64,000 nt of DNA from Caulobacteraceae bacterium (GTDB taxonomy: Bacteria; Pseudomonadota; Alphaproteobacteria; Caulobacterales; Caulobacteraceae): contig CANJLQ010000012.1 of NCBI GenBank assembly GCA_947475735.1, positions 90,339 through 154,338 of the forward strand, in the 5' to 3' direction. A program made the position numbers and the translations under genes. The notes under the pieces are model-generated. The model saw only the letters and a list, made by a program, of their open reading frames with translations, ran no database searches and had not been told where the DNA came from. Below are positions 42,035-51,753 of the stretch, one piece after another (the stretch's first letter is position 1; the number at the start of each line of letters is the position of its first letter).

Positions 42035-43399
42035 TCAGTCCTTGGCCAGCGCCAGGTCGTCGCCCGGCCCAGCGGCCGGATCGGCCTGCGCGGCGAGAGG
42101 CCGAGGCTCGCCGTCCAGCGCGGCCTTCAGCGCGTCGCGATCCAGCGCGCCTTCCCATCGGGCCACCACCAGGGTGGCCACGGCGTTGCCGATGAAGTTG
42201 GTCAGGGCCCGGCACTCGCTCATGAAGCGGTCGATGCCCAGGATCAGCGCCATGCCGGCGATCGGCACGTCGGGCACCACCGCCAGGGTCGCCGCCAGGG
42301 TGATGAAGCCCGCGCCCGTGATGCCCGCCGCGCCCTTGGAGCTGAGCATCGCCACCAGCAGCAGCGTTACCTGCTGCCACAGGGACAGTTCGATGTTCAG
42401 CGCCTGGGCGATGAACAGGGCCGCCATCGTCATGTAGATGTTGGTGCCGTCCAGGTTGAACGAATAGCCCGTCGGCACGACCAGCCCGACGACGGACTTG
42501 GACGCGCCGGCCCGCTCCATTTTCTGCAGCAGGCTGGGCAGGGCGGCTTCCGACGAGGAGGTACCGAGCACCAGCAGCAGCTCCTCCTTCAGGTAGCGGA
42601 TCAGCTTGAAGATCGAAAAGCCGTTGGCGATGCCGACCAGCCCGAGGATACCGACCACGAAGATGGCGGACGTCAGATAGAAGGTGGCGACCAGGGCGAT
42701 CAGATTGATCACCGAGGCGATGCCGTAGGCCCCGATGGTGAAGGCGAAGGCCCCGAACGCCCCGATCGGCGCGGCCTTCATCACGATGGCCACCAGTTTG
42801 AAGAAGGCGGTCGAGACCGATTCCAGCAGGCTCAGGACGGGTTTGCCCGCGTCGCCGACCATGGCCAGCGCCAGGCCGAACAGCACCGAGACGAACAGGA
42901 CCTGCAGGATATTGCCGGTCGAGAAGGCGCTGACGAAGGTGTCGGGGATCACGCCCAGCAGGAAGCCGACCACGGTCGTCTCATGCGCCGCCGTCGAATA
43001 CTGGGACACCGCGCCCGGATCCAGCGTCGCGGGATCGATGTTCAGGCCCCGGCCCGGCTGGACCAGATTGGCGACGATCAGGCCGACAATGAGCGCCAGC
43101 GTCGAGAAGACCAGGAAATAGCTGAAGGCCTTGGCCGCCACCCGGCCGACCCGGCCGATGTCGCGCATGCCGGCGATGCCCACCACGATGGTCAGGAAGA
43201 TCACCGGGGCGATGACCATCTTCACCAGCTTGATGAAGCCGTCGCCCAGGGGCTTGAGGCTCTCGCCGAACGCGGGGAAGAAATGGCCGATCAGCCCACC
43301 CAGCAGGATAGCCCCCAGCACCTGGACATACAGATGGCTGTACCAGGCGCGCGGGCCGACCGACGCATGAACATGATCGCCGACTTGGATCACTCGCAC
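42035..43399 (-). CDS. dctA: C4-dicarboxylate/proton symporter DctA
   Basis: The 454-residue inner-membrane protein has eight to ten hydrophobic helices and DctA/GltP family motifs: the serine-rich [15 protein letters not shown], the substrate site [15 protein letters not shown], and [13 protein letters not shown]. It imports succinate, fumarate and malate. It is transcribed divergently from the dctB-dctD two-component genes, which normally activate it from a sigma-54 promoter. I could not find a well-spaced -24/-12 element in the 211-base gap. Confidence 0.95.
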   Translation of the reverse strand: MRVIQVGDHVHASVGPRAWYSHLYVQVLGAILLGGLIGHFFPAFGESLKPLGDGFIKLVKMVIAPVIFLTIVVGIAGMRDIGRVGRVAAKAFSYFLVFSTLALIVGLIVANLVQPGRGLNIDPATLDPGAVSQYSTAAHETTVVGFLLGVIPDTFVSAFSTGNILQVLFVSVLFGLALAMVGDAGKPVLSLLESVSTAFFKLVAIVMKAAPIGAFGAFAFTIGAYGIASVINLIALVATFYLTSAIFVVGILGLVGIANGFSIFKLIRYLKEELLLVLGTSSSEAALPSLLQKMERAGASKSVVGLVVPTGYSFNLDGTNIYMTMAALFIAQALNIELSLWQQVTLLLVAMLSSKGAAGITGAGFITLAATLAVVPDVPIAGMALILGIDRFMSECRALTNFIGNAVATLVVARWEGALDRDALKAALDGEPRPLAAQADPAAGPGDDLALAKD

Positions 43400-43610
43400 T
43401 CCCCCAACGACCGTGGTCGCCGTTTCCCCTCACGGTCTCACGCCGTGTCCCAAGGCTGCAGTTTGGCCCCATCGCCGGTATGGGCAAGACCCTTGGGTTA
43501 TGTTGCGAAGCTGTTGATTTTTTTGAAGGCGTGGCGTCAGCGGACATCGAAATGTGCGAATTTTCGGCCCATGCCGTGGCGCGTTGTGCGAAAATCCGCA
43601 TAGTCGGCCG

Positions 43611-45440
43611 GTGACGGTGCATCTCTTTCAGCGCTCAGGACGCGGACCCTCCCGACTTTGGGCGGCGCTCGTGGTCGGCTGGCTGATCGCCACCAGCCTG
43701 GCCATGGCGGCTGCCGGCGAGGTCGCGCGTCGGGGCGCCGAGGGTGTGCTGGCGCGGCAGGCCGAGTCCGCCGCCGCCCTGCACGCGGCCGTCCTACGCA
43801 GCGAGCTGGAAAAGCACCGGTCCTTCCCGTTGGTGCTGTCGCAAGACCCGGAGGTCGTCGCCCTGTTGACCAATCTGGACGGTCAGGCGGCCGACGCCGT
43901 CAGCGCGAAATTGGAAAAATTGGCGGGGCAGGCGCGGGCGGCCGCCATCTATGTGCTGGATGCGCGAGGCGTCGCCCGGGCCGCCAGCAACTGGCGCCAG
44001 CCGACCAGTTTCGTCGGCTCCAACTATAGCTTCCGTCCCTATTTCAGCGGCGCGATGCGCGACGGCGCGGCCGAATTCTTCGCGCTGGGAACCGTCAGCG
44101 GACGGCCTGGCCTGTATTTGGCGCGGCGCGTGGGACCCACTGAAGCGCCGCTCGGGGTCGTGGTGGTCAAGGTCGAGTTCGACGCGCTGGAAGCCGAATG
44201 GCGGTCGTCCGGAGAGCCCGCCTACGTCACAGACGCCCGAGGCGTCGTCCTGGTCACCAGCGTTCGCGACTGGCGCTTCCGTCGCAGCCGGCCCCTGACC
44301 GACGCCGAACGGCAGTCCATTCTGGCGGACCAGACGCTGAGCGGACAGGCGCTGGCTCCCCTGCCCTTCACCACGCCTCCCGGCGAGGGCAACACCATGA
44401 TTCGCGCCGCCGTCGATGGTCCGGCCACGGACTGGATGACGGCGGCCGCATCGACAGACACGCCCGGGTGGACCCTGCACCTGCTGAGCCCCGTGGGCGC
44501 CACGATCGCCGCTAACGTCGCCAGCGCGCGGGCTGTCGCCGGACTTCTGGTGACACTGCTGGCGGTCGGAGCGGGCGTCCTGTTGCGACGCCGCCAACAG
44601 GCCATCGCGCGGGCCCTGGCCGAGGAGGCGGCGCGCGCCGATCTGGAACGCCGGATCGACGAACGCACGGCGGAACTGCGCTCGACCAACGATCGTCTGA
44701 GCGAAGAGATCGACGAGCGGCAGCGTGCGGAAGCCAGCCGCGAGGTGCTGCGCGAAGAACTGGTGCAGGCCAACAAGCTGGCGACCCTGGGCCAGATCGC
44801 AGCCGGGGTCGCCCATGAGATCAACCAGCCCGTCGCGGCGATCCGAACCCATGCGGAGACGGCGGTGGCCTATTCCGATCGGGGTGACGCCGAAGGTGTC
44901 CGGCGCAACCTGGACCGGGTGGCAGATCTGACGGATCGGATCGGCGCGATCACGGATGAACTTCGCGCCTTCTCGCGCAAATCAAGCCTAGGGGTTTCGC
45001 CGGTCAATCCCTGCGATGCGATCGACGGTGCCATGCTGCTGATGGGGGCCGGGCTGCGGGCAGGCGGGGTTGAGATGATCCGGACCGGACTGCGTGATGT
45101 CCGCGTTCTGGCCGAGCCGATCCGGCTGGAACAGGTCATCGTCAATCTGGTGCAGAACGCTCTGGAGGCCATGGCCGAAGCGAAGGTCGACAAGCCTCGG
45201 CTGCAGGTCGATGTCACGCGGCGGGGGCGACGCATCGAGGTCTCGATCATCGACAACGGGCCGGGCGTGGATCCGTCGGTCGCCGACGCCCTGTTCACGC
45301 CGTTCGTCACTACCAAGGCCAAGGGACTTGGGCTCGGCCTCGTGATCTGTCGCGACATCATCGCCGCGTTCGGAGGCGAGCTGACCTTGCACCCCGGCCC
45401 CGACGGCACCCAGTTCGTCATCGCCCTGAAGCCAGCCTGA
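43611..45440 (+). CDS. dctB: Sensor histidine kinase DctB
   Basis: The 609-residue membrane kinase has an N-terminal helix (ALVVGWLIATSLAMAAAG), a periplasmic double-Cache-like sensor (about residues 40-275), a second helix near 300, a coiled coil, the phospho-acceptor GQIAAGVAHEINQPVAAI, and an ATPase domain (VNLVQNALEAM, IIDNGPGVD, GLGLGLVICRDI). It senses C4-dicarboxylates. The GTG start at 43611 is favoured. Its stop overlaps the dctD start. Confidence 0.93.
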   Translation: MTVHLFQRSGRGPSRLWAALVVGWLIATSLAMAAAGEVARRGAEGVLARQAESAAALHAAVLRSELEKHRSFPLVLSQDPEVVALLTNLDGQAADAVSAKLEKLAGQARAAAIYVLDARGVARAASNWRQPTSFVGSNYSFRPYFSGAMRDGAAEFFALGTVSGRPGLYLARRVGPTEAPLGVVVVKVEFDALEAEWRSSGEPAYVTDARGVVLVTSVRDWRFRRSRPLTDAERQSILADQTLSGQALAPLPFTTPPGEGNTMIRAAVDGPATDWMTAAASTDTPGWTLHLLSPVGATIAANVASARAVAGLLVTLLAVGAGVLLRRRQQAIARALAEEAARADLERRIDERTAELRSTNDRLSEEIDERQRAEASREVLREELVQANKLATLGQIAAGVAHEINQPVAAIRTHAETAVAYSDRGDAEGVRRNLDRVADLTDRIGAITDELRAFSRKSSLGVSPVNPCDAIDGAMLLMGAGLRAGGVEMIRTGLRDVRVLAEPIRLEQVIVNLVQNALEAMAEAKVDKPRLQVDVTRRGRRIEVSIIDNGPGVDPSVADALFTPFVTTKAKGLGLGLVICRDIIAAFGGELTLHPGPDGTQFVIALKPA

Positions 45441-46777
45441 TGGCCTTTTCGCGTCCCCGCGCCGTCGTCCTGATCGACGATGACGACGACTTCCGCGCAG
45501 CACTGGAGGAGCGGCTGAGGCTGGAGGACTATGACGTTCAGGCCCATGCGTCAGCCGAGGCGGCGCTGAAGCGGATCGGAGCGGATTTTCAGGGTGTCGT
45601 CGTCAGCGACCTGAGGATGCCGGGGATGGGCGGGCGGGCGCTGCTGACGCGCCTGCAGGAGATCGATGACGGACTGCCTGTGGTGATGATCACAGGTCAC
45701 GGCGACATCGCCGAGGCGGTCGATGCCCTGGCGCAGGGTGCCTATGATTTCGTCGCAAAGCCGTTCGCGTTCGAGAGGCTGGCAACCAGCCTGAACCGCG
45801 CTCTGGAGAAGCGTGGACTCGTCCTGGACAATCGGGCCCTCGCCGCCGCCCTGCCCAGCGTGGAGCCTAAGCTGGCCCTGCTCGGTGAAAGTCCTTCCAT
45901 CGTGCGCCTCCGACTCGTCATCGACCAGATCGCCGATGCGGGGATGGACGTCCTGATCGAGGGCGAAACCGGCGTCGGCAAAGAGGTGGTCGCTCGCGCC
46001 CTGCATCAAAGCGGCCGTAGACGGGTGCATCCCTTCGTGGCGGTCAACTGCGGTGCCTTGCCCGACGGACTGATCGAGAGCGAACTGTTCGGCCACGAAC
46101 CAGGCGCCTTCCCCGGGGCTCTGCGGCGACGGGTCGGCCTTGTCGAGCAAAGTCATCGGGGCACGCTGTTCCTGGACGAGATCGAAAGCATGCCGGACCA
46201 GGCGCAAGTGAAGCTCTTGCGCGTCGTCGAACAGCGAGAGGTCCAGCCCCTTGGGGCCGAAAAACCGCGCCCGCTGGACCTGCGGATCCTCGCATCGTCG
46301 AAGGTTGACCTTGAGGCCGCCGTCGCACGCGGGGCGTTCCGAGGCGACCTCTTCTATCGGCTGAACGTTCTCAAACTCGTGGTTCCACCACTGAGGGAGC
46401 GGCGTGACGACATCCCCCTGTTGTTTTCCCACTTCCTCATTCGCGCCGCCGGGCAACGGCAACAGACACCGCCGCCCATGACGCCCAGGGTGCGCAGGGT
46501 GCTGATGGATAATGACTGGCCGGGGAACGTGCGGGAACTCGCCCATTTCGCCGAGCGTGTCTGCCTCGGGATGGAACACGTCTTGGATGACGCAGAACTT
46601 TCTCCGGATCACGGCCTGGCAGACCGCATGGAACACTTCGAGCGCGAACTGATCGAGGACTCCCTCAAGCGACATCGCGGCGACGTAGGTGCTATCGCAG
46701 CCGCGCTCCGCCTCCCGCGAAAGACCCTTTACGACAAGTTCCGGCGCCACGGTCTCCGCCCCGCGGACTTTCGCTGA
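45440..46777 (+). CDS. dctD: Sigma-54-dependent response regulator DctD
   Basis: The 445-residue regulator has a receiver domain (Asp57, Lys107), an AAA+ domain with Walker A GETGVGKE (174-181) and Walker B GTLFLDEIES, and a Fis-type helix-turn-helix at the C-terminus (AAALRLPRKTLYDKFRR). The GAFTGA loop that contacts sigma-54 reads GAFPGA (222-227). It should activate dctA, but the changed loop may alter or abolish sigma-54 contact. It shares a base with the dctB stop. Confidence 0.93.
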   Translation: MAFSRPRAVVLIDDDDDFRAALEERLRLEDYDVQAHASAEAALKRIGADFQGVVVSDLRMPGMGGRALLTRLQEIDDGLPVVMITGHGDIAEAVDALAQGAYDFVAKPFAFERLATSLNRALEKRGLVLDNRALAAALPSVEPKLALLGESPSIVRLRLVIDQIADAGMDVLIEGETGVGKEVVARALHQSGRRRVHPFVAVNCGALPDGLIESELFGHEPGAFPGALRRRVGLVEQSHRGTLFLDEIESMPDQAQVKLLRVVEQREVQPLGAEKPRPLDLRILASSKVDLEAAVARGAFRGDLFYRLNVLKLVVPPLRERRDDIPLLFSHFLIRAAGQRQQTPPPMTPRVRRVLMDNDWPGNVRELAHFAERVCLGMEHVLDDAELSPDHGLADRMEHFERELIEDSLKRHRGDVGAIAAALRLPRKTLYDKFRRHGLRPADFR

Positions 46778-46865
46778 TGCTCGTCAGCCCTCCAAGGCTA
46801 AGCGGCTGGAACCGGACATTCCGGACCGCAGTGTAGAACCAGAGGCGGCAGTCTTCCGCATCGCC

Positions 46866-47879
46866 TCACACGGAGGTCGGCACGGCGGTCGTGGGCGGAC
46901 GCGGGCTCTCGCTTCCGGGGCCGGGATCGCGGCCACCGCCAAAGCGGATTAAGGCCTCGATGCGCTTGTCGATCGAGGGGTGGGTGGCGAACAGGCCGTC
47001 GAGGAAGCCTTCCTTGCGATTGTCGAGAAACATGCCCTGGACCTCGTCCGGGGCCTTGAGCATCGACCGGCCCGCGACCTTGCGCAGGGCCGAGATCATG
47101 GCGTCTGGATTCTTGGTCAGTTCGACCGCGCCGGCGTCGGCGACGAACTCCCGGGTCCTCGACAGCATGAGGCGGATGACGACGGCCAGGGCGAACCCGA
47201 CCAGGGCGATGGCGAAGCCAATCAGCAGGAGCGGCCCGGCGTTCTTGTTGTCCTTGCCCGAGCCGCGAACATAGAACAGGCCCCGAAACAGCAGTTCGGC
47301 GATCACGGTGATGATGCCCGCGAAGATCGAGGCGATCACCATGGTGCGCACGTCCTTGTTGATGACGTGGGTCAGCTCGTGGGCGAGGACGGCCTCCATC
47401 TCGTCGCGGTCCAGCGCCTCCATCAGGCCCCGGGTGACGGTGACGCTGTAGTGGCCCTCGCGCAGGCCCGAGGCGTAGGCATTCAGTTCGGGCCGTTCGA
47501 TGATGCGCAGGGTCGGCGTGGTCAGGCCGCGCGAGATCGCGAGGTTTTCCAGAAGGTTGTAGAGCTGAGGCTCGGTCGCCCGCTCGACCTTCCGGGCCCC
47601 GGTCATGGCGTCGATCATCGCCTGATTGCCGAAAAAGGCGATGGCGAACCACACGCCGGCGACGATCACAGCCAGCGGGATCGTCGCGCCCAGCATGGAC
47701 AGGGCCAGCGCGATGTCCTGAGACAGCGTCCCACCGGAGTTCGGCAGGAAACCGACGCCCATCAGGATCAGCTGGATGCCGAAGATCACCCCGACCAGCA
47801 TGACCGGAAACCCGGCGAGCAGCAGGACCGAGCGCGTGTTGTTGGCCCAGATGTGGGTCGCGAGACCGACGGCGCGCAT
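46866..47879 (-). CDS. M48-family membrane metallopeptidase (HtpX-like)
   Basis: The 337-residue membrane protein has two N-terminal helices, a zinc site HELTH (near residue 165) and two further helices (residues 180-240), then EFVADAGAVE, which gives the third zinc ligand. HtpX-like proteases remove damaged membrane proteins. It follows lemA by 6 bases, a common pair. The C-terminus is proline-rich. Confidence 0.9.
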   Translation of the reverse strand: MRAVGLATHIWANNTRSVLLLAGFPVMLVGVIFGIQLILMGVGFLPNSGGTLSQDIALALSMLGATIPLAVIVAGVWFAIAFFGNQAMIDAMTGARKVERATEPQLYNLLENLAISRGLTTPTLRIIERPELNAYASGLREGHYSVTVTRGLMEALDRDEMEAVLAHELTHVINKDVRTMVIASIFAGIITVIAELLFRGLFYVRGSGKDNKNAGPLLLIGFAIALVGFALAVVIRLMLSRTREFVADAGAVELTKNPDAMISALRKVAGRSMLKAPDEVQGMFLDNRKEGFLDGLFATHPSIDKRIEALIRFGGGRDPGPGSESPRPPTTAVPTSV

Positions 47880-47885
47880 GAGCGG

Positions 47886-48455
47886 TTAGAACTTCACCTG
47901 TGGCGGAGCGGCGTTCATGGCGGCGCGGTCCGCGGCACCGATTTCGAAGAAGGGCTTTTCGGTGCCGAATCCGAACAGGCCGGCGAACAGGACGGTTGGA
48001 AACTGCGCCCGCACGGCGTTGAACTCGGCCACGGCGTTGTTGAAGAAGCGCCGCGCGGCGGCCAGCTTGTTCTCGATGTCGGACAGCTCGCGCTGGAGCT
48101 CCAGGAAGTTGGCGTTGGCCTTCAGGTCCGGATAGGCCTCGGCGACGGCGAAGAGGCGACCGAGCGCGGCCGTCATCATGTTGTCGGCGGCGACCTTGTC
48201 GTCGACGCTGGTCGCGCCGGCGGCGGCGGCGCGGGCCTGGGTGACGGCGTTCAACGTGCCCTGCTCATGGGCCGCATAGCCCTTCACCGTTTCGACGAGA
48301 TTGGGGATCAGGTCGTTGCGCTGCTTCAGCTGGACGTCGATGTCTGCGAACGACTGGTCGGCGCGCTGATCCAGGGCCACCAGTCGGTTGTAGGCACCGA
48401 TCACCACGAAGGCGAGGATCGCGACGATGACGGCGATGACGATAAGCGTGATCAT
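47886..48455 (-). CDS. lemA: LemA family protein
   Basis: The 189-residue protein has one N-terminal membrane anchor (residues 1-20), then the helical LemA domain (YNRLVALDQRADQSFADIDVQLKQR in pieces, DLIPNLVETVKGYA, YPDLKANANFLELQRELSD). LemA proteins are often paired with M48 proteases and may present substrates or shape the membrane. The operon is lemA then the peptidase. Confidence 0.95.
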   Translation of the reverse strand: MITLIVIAVIVAILAFVVIGAYNRLVALDQRADQSFADIDVQLKQRNDLIPNLVETVKGYAAHEQGTLNAVTQARAAAAGATSVDDKVAADNMMTAALGRLFAVAEAYPDLKANANFLELQRELSDIENKLAAARRFFNNAVAEFNAVRAQFPTVLFAGLFGFGTEKPFFEIGAADRAAMNAAPPQVKF

Positions 48456-48547
48456 GTGGAACCCCCGGCTACGAGGGGATTATCGCGCGACGCGAGACGG
48501 GCCGATAGTGAAATCGATGAGAGAAAGCCAGCCGACCGCGCCTGAAG

Positions 48548-48574
48548 GAACCCTCTCCCGACGGAAGAGGGTTC
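48548..48574 (-). terminator. Rho-independent-type hairpin after clpX
   Basis: GAACCCTCT and AGAGGGTTC form a 9-base stem with a 9-base loop, 4 bases past the clpX stop on the minus strand. Short T-rich bases follow (CTTCAGG), so termination is plausible but not strong. Confidence 0.5.
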
Positions 48575-48577
48575 TCC

Positions 48578-49840
48578 TTACGCTGCCCCGTCCGCCTTTT
48601 TCTTCTCGGCGTAGATCAGCAGGGGCTGGGCGCGCCCCTCGATGACCTCGGCGTTGACCACCACTTCCTCGACGCCGTCGAAGGTCGGCAGTTCGAACAT
48701 CGTCTCCAGCAGGATGCCCTCCAGGATGGAGCGCAGGCCGCGCGCGCCGGTCTTGCGCGTGATCGCCTTCTTGGCGACGGCGTTGAGCGCGTCGTCAGTG
48801 AAGGTCAGGCCGACGTTCTCCATTTCGAACAGGCGCTTATACTGTTTGACCAGGGCGTTCTTGGGCTCGGTCAGGATGGTGACCAGGGCGGCCTCGTCCA
48901 GGTCTTCCAGCGTCGCCAGCACGGGCAGGCGGCCGATGAATTCAGGGATCAGGCCGAACCGCATCAGATCGTCGGGCTCGACGCCCTTCAGGATGTCGCC
49001 GGTGCGACGCTCGTCCACGTCCTTGACCTTGGCTCCGAAGCCGATCGAGGCCCCGGCGCCGCGCGCCGAGATGACCTTTTCAAGGCCCGCGAAGGCGCCG
49101 CCGACGATGAACAGGATGTTGGCGGTGTCGACCTGCAGGAACTCCTGCTGCGGATGCTTGCGACCGCCTTGCGGCGGCACCGACGCCACGGTGCCTTCCA
49201 TGATCTTCAGCAGGGCCTGTTGCACGCCCTCGCCCGACACGTCGCGGGTGATCGAGGGGTTGTCGGACTTGCGGCTGATCTTGTCGATCTCGTCGATGTA
49301 GACGATGCCCCGCTGGGCCCGCTCGACGTTGTAGTCCGACGCTTGCAGCAGCTTCAGGATGATGTTCTCGACGTCTTCACCAACGTAACCGGCCTCGGTC
49401 AGGGTCGTGGCGTCGGCCATGGTGAAGGGCACGTCGATGATGCGCGCCAGCGTCTGGGCCAGCAGCGTCTTGCCCGAACCCGTGGGCCCGATCAGCATGA
49501 TGTTGGACTTGGCCAGCTCGACGTCGTTGTTCTTCGTCGCGTGGTTCAGGCGCTTGTAGTGGTTGTGGACCGCGACCGAGAGGACTTTCTTGGCGTGGTT
49601 CTGACCGATGACGTAGTCGTCCAGGACCTCGCGGATTTCCTTGGGCGTCGGGACCCCGTCCTTGGACTTGACGAAGCCGATCTTGTGCTCCTCGCGGATG
49701 ATGTCCATGCACAGCTCGACGCATTCGTCGCAGATGAACACGGTCGGTCCGGCGATGAGCTTGCGCACCTCGTGCTGGCTCTTACCGCAGAAGCTGCAGT
49801 AGAGCGTCGACTTGGCATCGGTGCCGGCGGCTTTGGTCAT
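48578..49840 (-). CDS. clpX: ATP-dependent Clp protease ATP-binding subunit ClpX
   Basis: The 420-residue protein has the N-terminal zinc-binding domain (cysteines at 15, 18, 37, 40), Walker A GPTGSGKT (about 120), Walker [10 protein letters not shown], and the RYxGF-like region. It unfolds substrates for ClpP; in Caulobacterales it is essential for cell-cycle proteolysis. It shares this neighbourhood with clpP and tig but is separated from clpP by two genes. Confidence 0.98.
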   Translation of the reverse strand: MTKAAGTDAKSTLYCSFCGKSQHEVRKLIAGPTVFICDECVELCMDIIREEHKIGFVKSKDGVPTPKEIREVLDDYVIGQNHAKKVLSVAVHNHYKRLNHATKNNDVELAKSNIMLIGPTGSGKTLLAQTLARIIDVPFTMADATTLTEAGYVGEDVENIILKLLQASDYNVERAQRGIVYIDEIDKISRKSDNPSITRDVSGEGVQQALLKIMEGTVASVPPQGGRKHPQQEFLQVDTANILFIVGGAFAGLEKVISARGAGASIGFGAKVKDVDERRTGDILKGVEPDDLMRFGLIPEFIGRLPVLATLEDLDEAALVTILTEPKNALVKQYKRLFEMENVGLTFTDDALNAVAKKAITRKTGARGLRSILEGILLETMFELPTFDGVEEVVVNAEVIEGRAQPLLIYAEKKKADGAA

Positions 49841-50038
49841 GGACCCTTCTCACTCTCACGTTCCGGGGAGGGAACGCGCTGCCCTCGCGTTGATTCCACC
49901 ACTATGGACGCGAAGATATTCAAAAAATGACAATCACCCATCCCGCCGCCCGCCACAACCCCGTGAAGACGGAGCCGAACGGCTTTGACGGGGATGGTTC
50001 GCCGGGGATGACTTCAGGCTGGGCGGGGATTGCGGCGA

Positions 50039-50686
50039 ATGGGTGACATGGGGGCCACACCGGGCGTGCGCCAGCCCCCCACCCCCGGCCAACCGATCGT
50101 CGCCTTCGATTTCGACGGCACGCTGACGGTCCGGGACAGCTTCACCACCTTCCTGAGGAAGCGCGCGGGGCGGCGCGGCTGGGCCCTCGGCCTGGTCAAG
50201 CTGGGCCCCGCGACGGCGGCCTATGCCCGCGATCGTGACCGGGGAGCGATCAAGGCGGCGGCGGTCAAGACGTTCCTGCGCGGGGTCAGTCGAGAGGAGC
50301 TGGAGGCCGACGCGGAGGCCTATGCGGCGCGGGCATGGAGCAAGCTGATGCGGCCCGACGCGCTGGAGGCGTGGAATGCCTGGGGACAGAGGGGCGCGCA
50401 CCGGGTCATCGTGACCGCCTCCCCCGCCCTGACGGTCGCGCCGTTCGCGCGGCGGCTGAGGGCCGAGGGCCTGTTGGGGACCGACCTGACGTTCGACGCC
50501 GATGACAGGATCACTGGCGCGTTCGAGAGCCCCAACTGTCGCGGCGAGGAGAAGGTGCGGCGGCTGAAGGCTGCCTATGGGCCCGACCTGCGGCTGGCGG
50601 CGGCCTACGGCGACACCTCGGGCGACACCGAGATGCTGGCGATCGCCGACGAGGTGGGTTTCCGCGTCTTCAGGGAGCGTCCCTGA
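50039..50686 (+). CDS. HAD-superfamily (subfamily IB) hydrolase
   Basis: The protein of about 215 residues has the HAD motifs FDFDGTLTVRDSF, a serine in IVTASPALTVAP, and YGDTSGDTEMLAI. IB members include phosphoserine phosphatase-like and lipid-phosphate phosphatases. ATG 50039 is used; the frame extends to 50030. It sits between clpX and clpP on the opposite strand. Confidence 0.85.
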   Translation: MGDMGATPGVRQPPTPGQPIVAFDFDGTLTVRDSFTTFLRKRAGRRGWALGLVKLGPATAAYARDRDRGAIKAAAVKTFLRGVSREELEADAEAYAARAWSKLMRPDALEAWNAWGQRGAHRVIVTASPALTVAPFARRLRAEGLLGTDLTFDADDRITGAFESPNCRGEEKVRRLKAAYGPDLRLAAAYGDTSGDTEMLAIADEVGFRVFRERP

Positions 50687-50697
50687 CAGACTGCCGC

Positions 50698-51018
50698 CTA
50701 TCGCCCTTGGGCGTCGACGTCGAAGACCATGGCCCGACCGCGCGACGTCGGCTCCCAGCCGGCCTCGATGATCGAGCTCACCGCGGTGGTAACGGCGTCG
50801 AGATCAATGCGCTGCTTTTCCATCTCCGGACGGCCGCTGGGGTGCATCGGCATGGGGAACTGGACGATCGCCTCGCGCGGAAAGCCCTGGAGCCTCAGCG
50901 AGATGGCGATGCCCTCCCATTTGCCGCCCGCCACAGGCCGGGGTTGGCGGCGGATTTCCCACTCATAGGTCTCGCCGTCGACGACGACGGTGCCGGAATT
51001 GTCGCGGGTTCGCTGCAC
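50698..51018 (-). CDS. Conserved hypothetical protein, ClpP-linked
   Basis: The 106-residue protein begins with GTG directly after the clpP stop and is likely co-translated with it. It contains GETYEWEIRRQPRPV and LRLQGFPREAIVQFPM. I know no function; the pattern looks like a small beta-rich protein. Confidence 0.7.
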   Translation of the reverse strand: MQRTRDNSGTVVVDGETYEWEIRRQPRPVAGGKWEGIAISLRLQGFPREAIVQFPMPMHPSGRPEMEKQRIDLDAVTTAVSSIIEAGWEPTSRGRAMVFDVDAQGR

Positions 51019-51660
51019 CTAGACGGTCTTGACGCCGTCCGCGTCGGCCTGCTCGCGCTTGTCGTAGACGTGATCGACGATGCCCCAGGCCTTGGCCTCT
51101 TCGGCGGTCATGAAGTGGTCGCGGTCCAGGGTGCGCTCGACCTCCTCGTACGTCCGGCCGGTATGCTGGACATAGATCTCGTTCAGGCGGCGCTTGGTGG
51201 CGATGATGTCCTCGGCGTGACGCTCGATGTCCGAGGCGGTGCCCCGGAAACCGCCCGAGGGCTGGTGCACCATCACCCGAGCGTTCGGCAGGGCGATCCG
51301 CTGGCCCGCCTCGCCCGCCGTCAGGATCAGGGAGCCGGCCGAAGCGGCCATGCCCATGACCACGGTCGAGACCGGTGACTTGATGTACTGCATGGTGTCG
51401 TAGATCGCGAGCGCCGAGGTCACCTGACCGCCGGGGCTGTTGATGTACATGCTGATTTCCTTCTTCGGGTTCTCCGATTCAAGGAACAGCAGCTGGGCGC
51501 AGATCAGGCTGGCCATGCCGTCCTCGAACGGGCCGGTCAGGAAGATGATCCGCTCGCGCAGCAGACGCGAGAAGATGTCGAACGCTCGCTCGCCGCGGCT
51601 GGACTGCTCCACCACCATGGGAACGAGGTTGTTCGAGATGTAGTCGATGGGATCGCGCAT
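51019..51660 (-). CDS. clpP: ATP-dependent Clp protease proteolytic subunit ClpP
   Basis: The 213-residue serine peptidase has [10 protein letters not shown], the active serine in [11 protein letters not shown] (Ser108), the histidine in VMVHQPSGG (His132) and the aspartate in LDRDHFM. It forms the double-ring chamber fed by ClpX and ClpA. Confidence 0.98.
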   Translation of the reverse strand: MRDPIDYISNNLVPMVVEQSSRGERAFDIFSRLLRERIIFLTGPFEDGMASLICAQLLFLESENPKKEISMYINSPGGQVTSALAIYDTMQYIKSPVSTVVMGMAASAGSLILTAGEAGQRIALPNARVMVHQPSGGFRGTASDIERHAEDIIATKRRLNEIYVQHTGRTYEEVERTLDRDHFMTAEEAKAWGIVDHVYDKREQADADGVKTV

Positions 51661-51730
51661 GAGGTCTCGCTGGATGCAGGGCGGGCGACTCGGCCGGTCG
51701 CCTTGTCACCCTGATATCGCGACGCGACGC

Positions 51731-51749
51731 GGGGAGCGCAAGGCTCCCC
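51731..51749 (-). terminator. Short hairpin between tig and clpP
   Basis: GGGGAGC, a 5-base loop and GCTCCCC form a 7-base stem just past the tig stop. No T-run follows, so it may be a weak or rho-dependent terminator. Confidence 0.4.
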
Positions 51750-51753
51750 GGTC

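Noticed and set aside
41906..43603. 565-codon plus-strand frame opposite dctA
   Set aside because: It is His/Asp/Gln-rich, which is the expected antisense of a hydrophobic transporter gene.
43400..43610. Sigma-54 promoter in front of dctA
   Set aside because: The closest match on the minus strand (TGGGGCCAAACTGCA) has one base too few between the GG and GC elements, so I do not call it.
46980..48545. 521-codon plus-strand frame opposite the M48 peptidase and lemA
   Set aside because: It spans two genuine minus-strand genes and their gap; the composition is that of an antisense frame.
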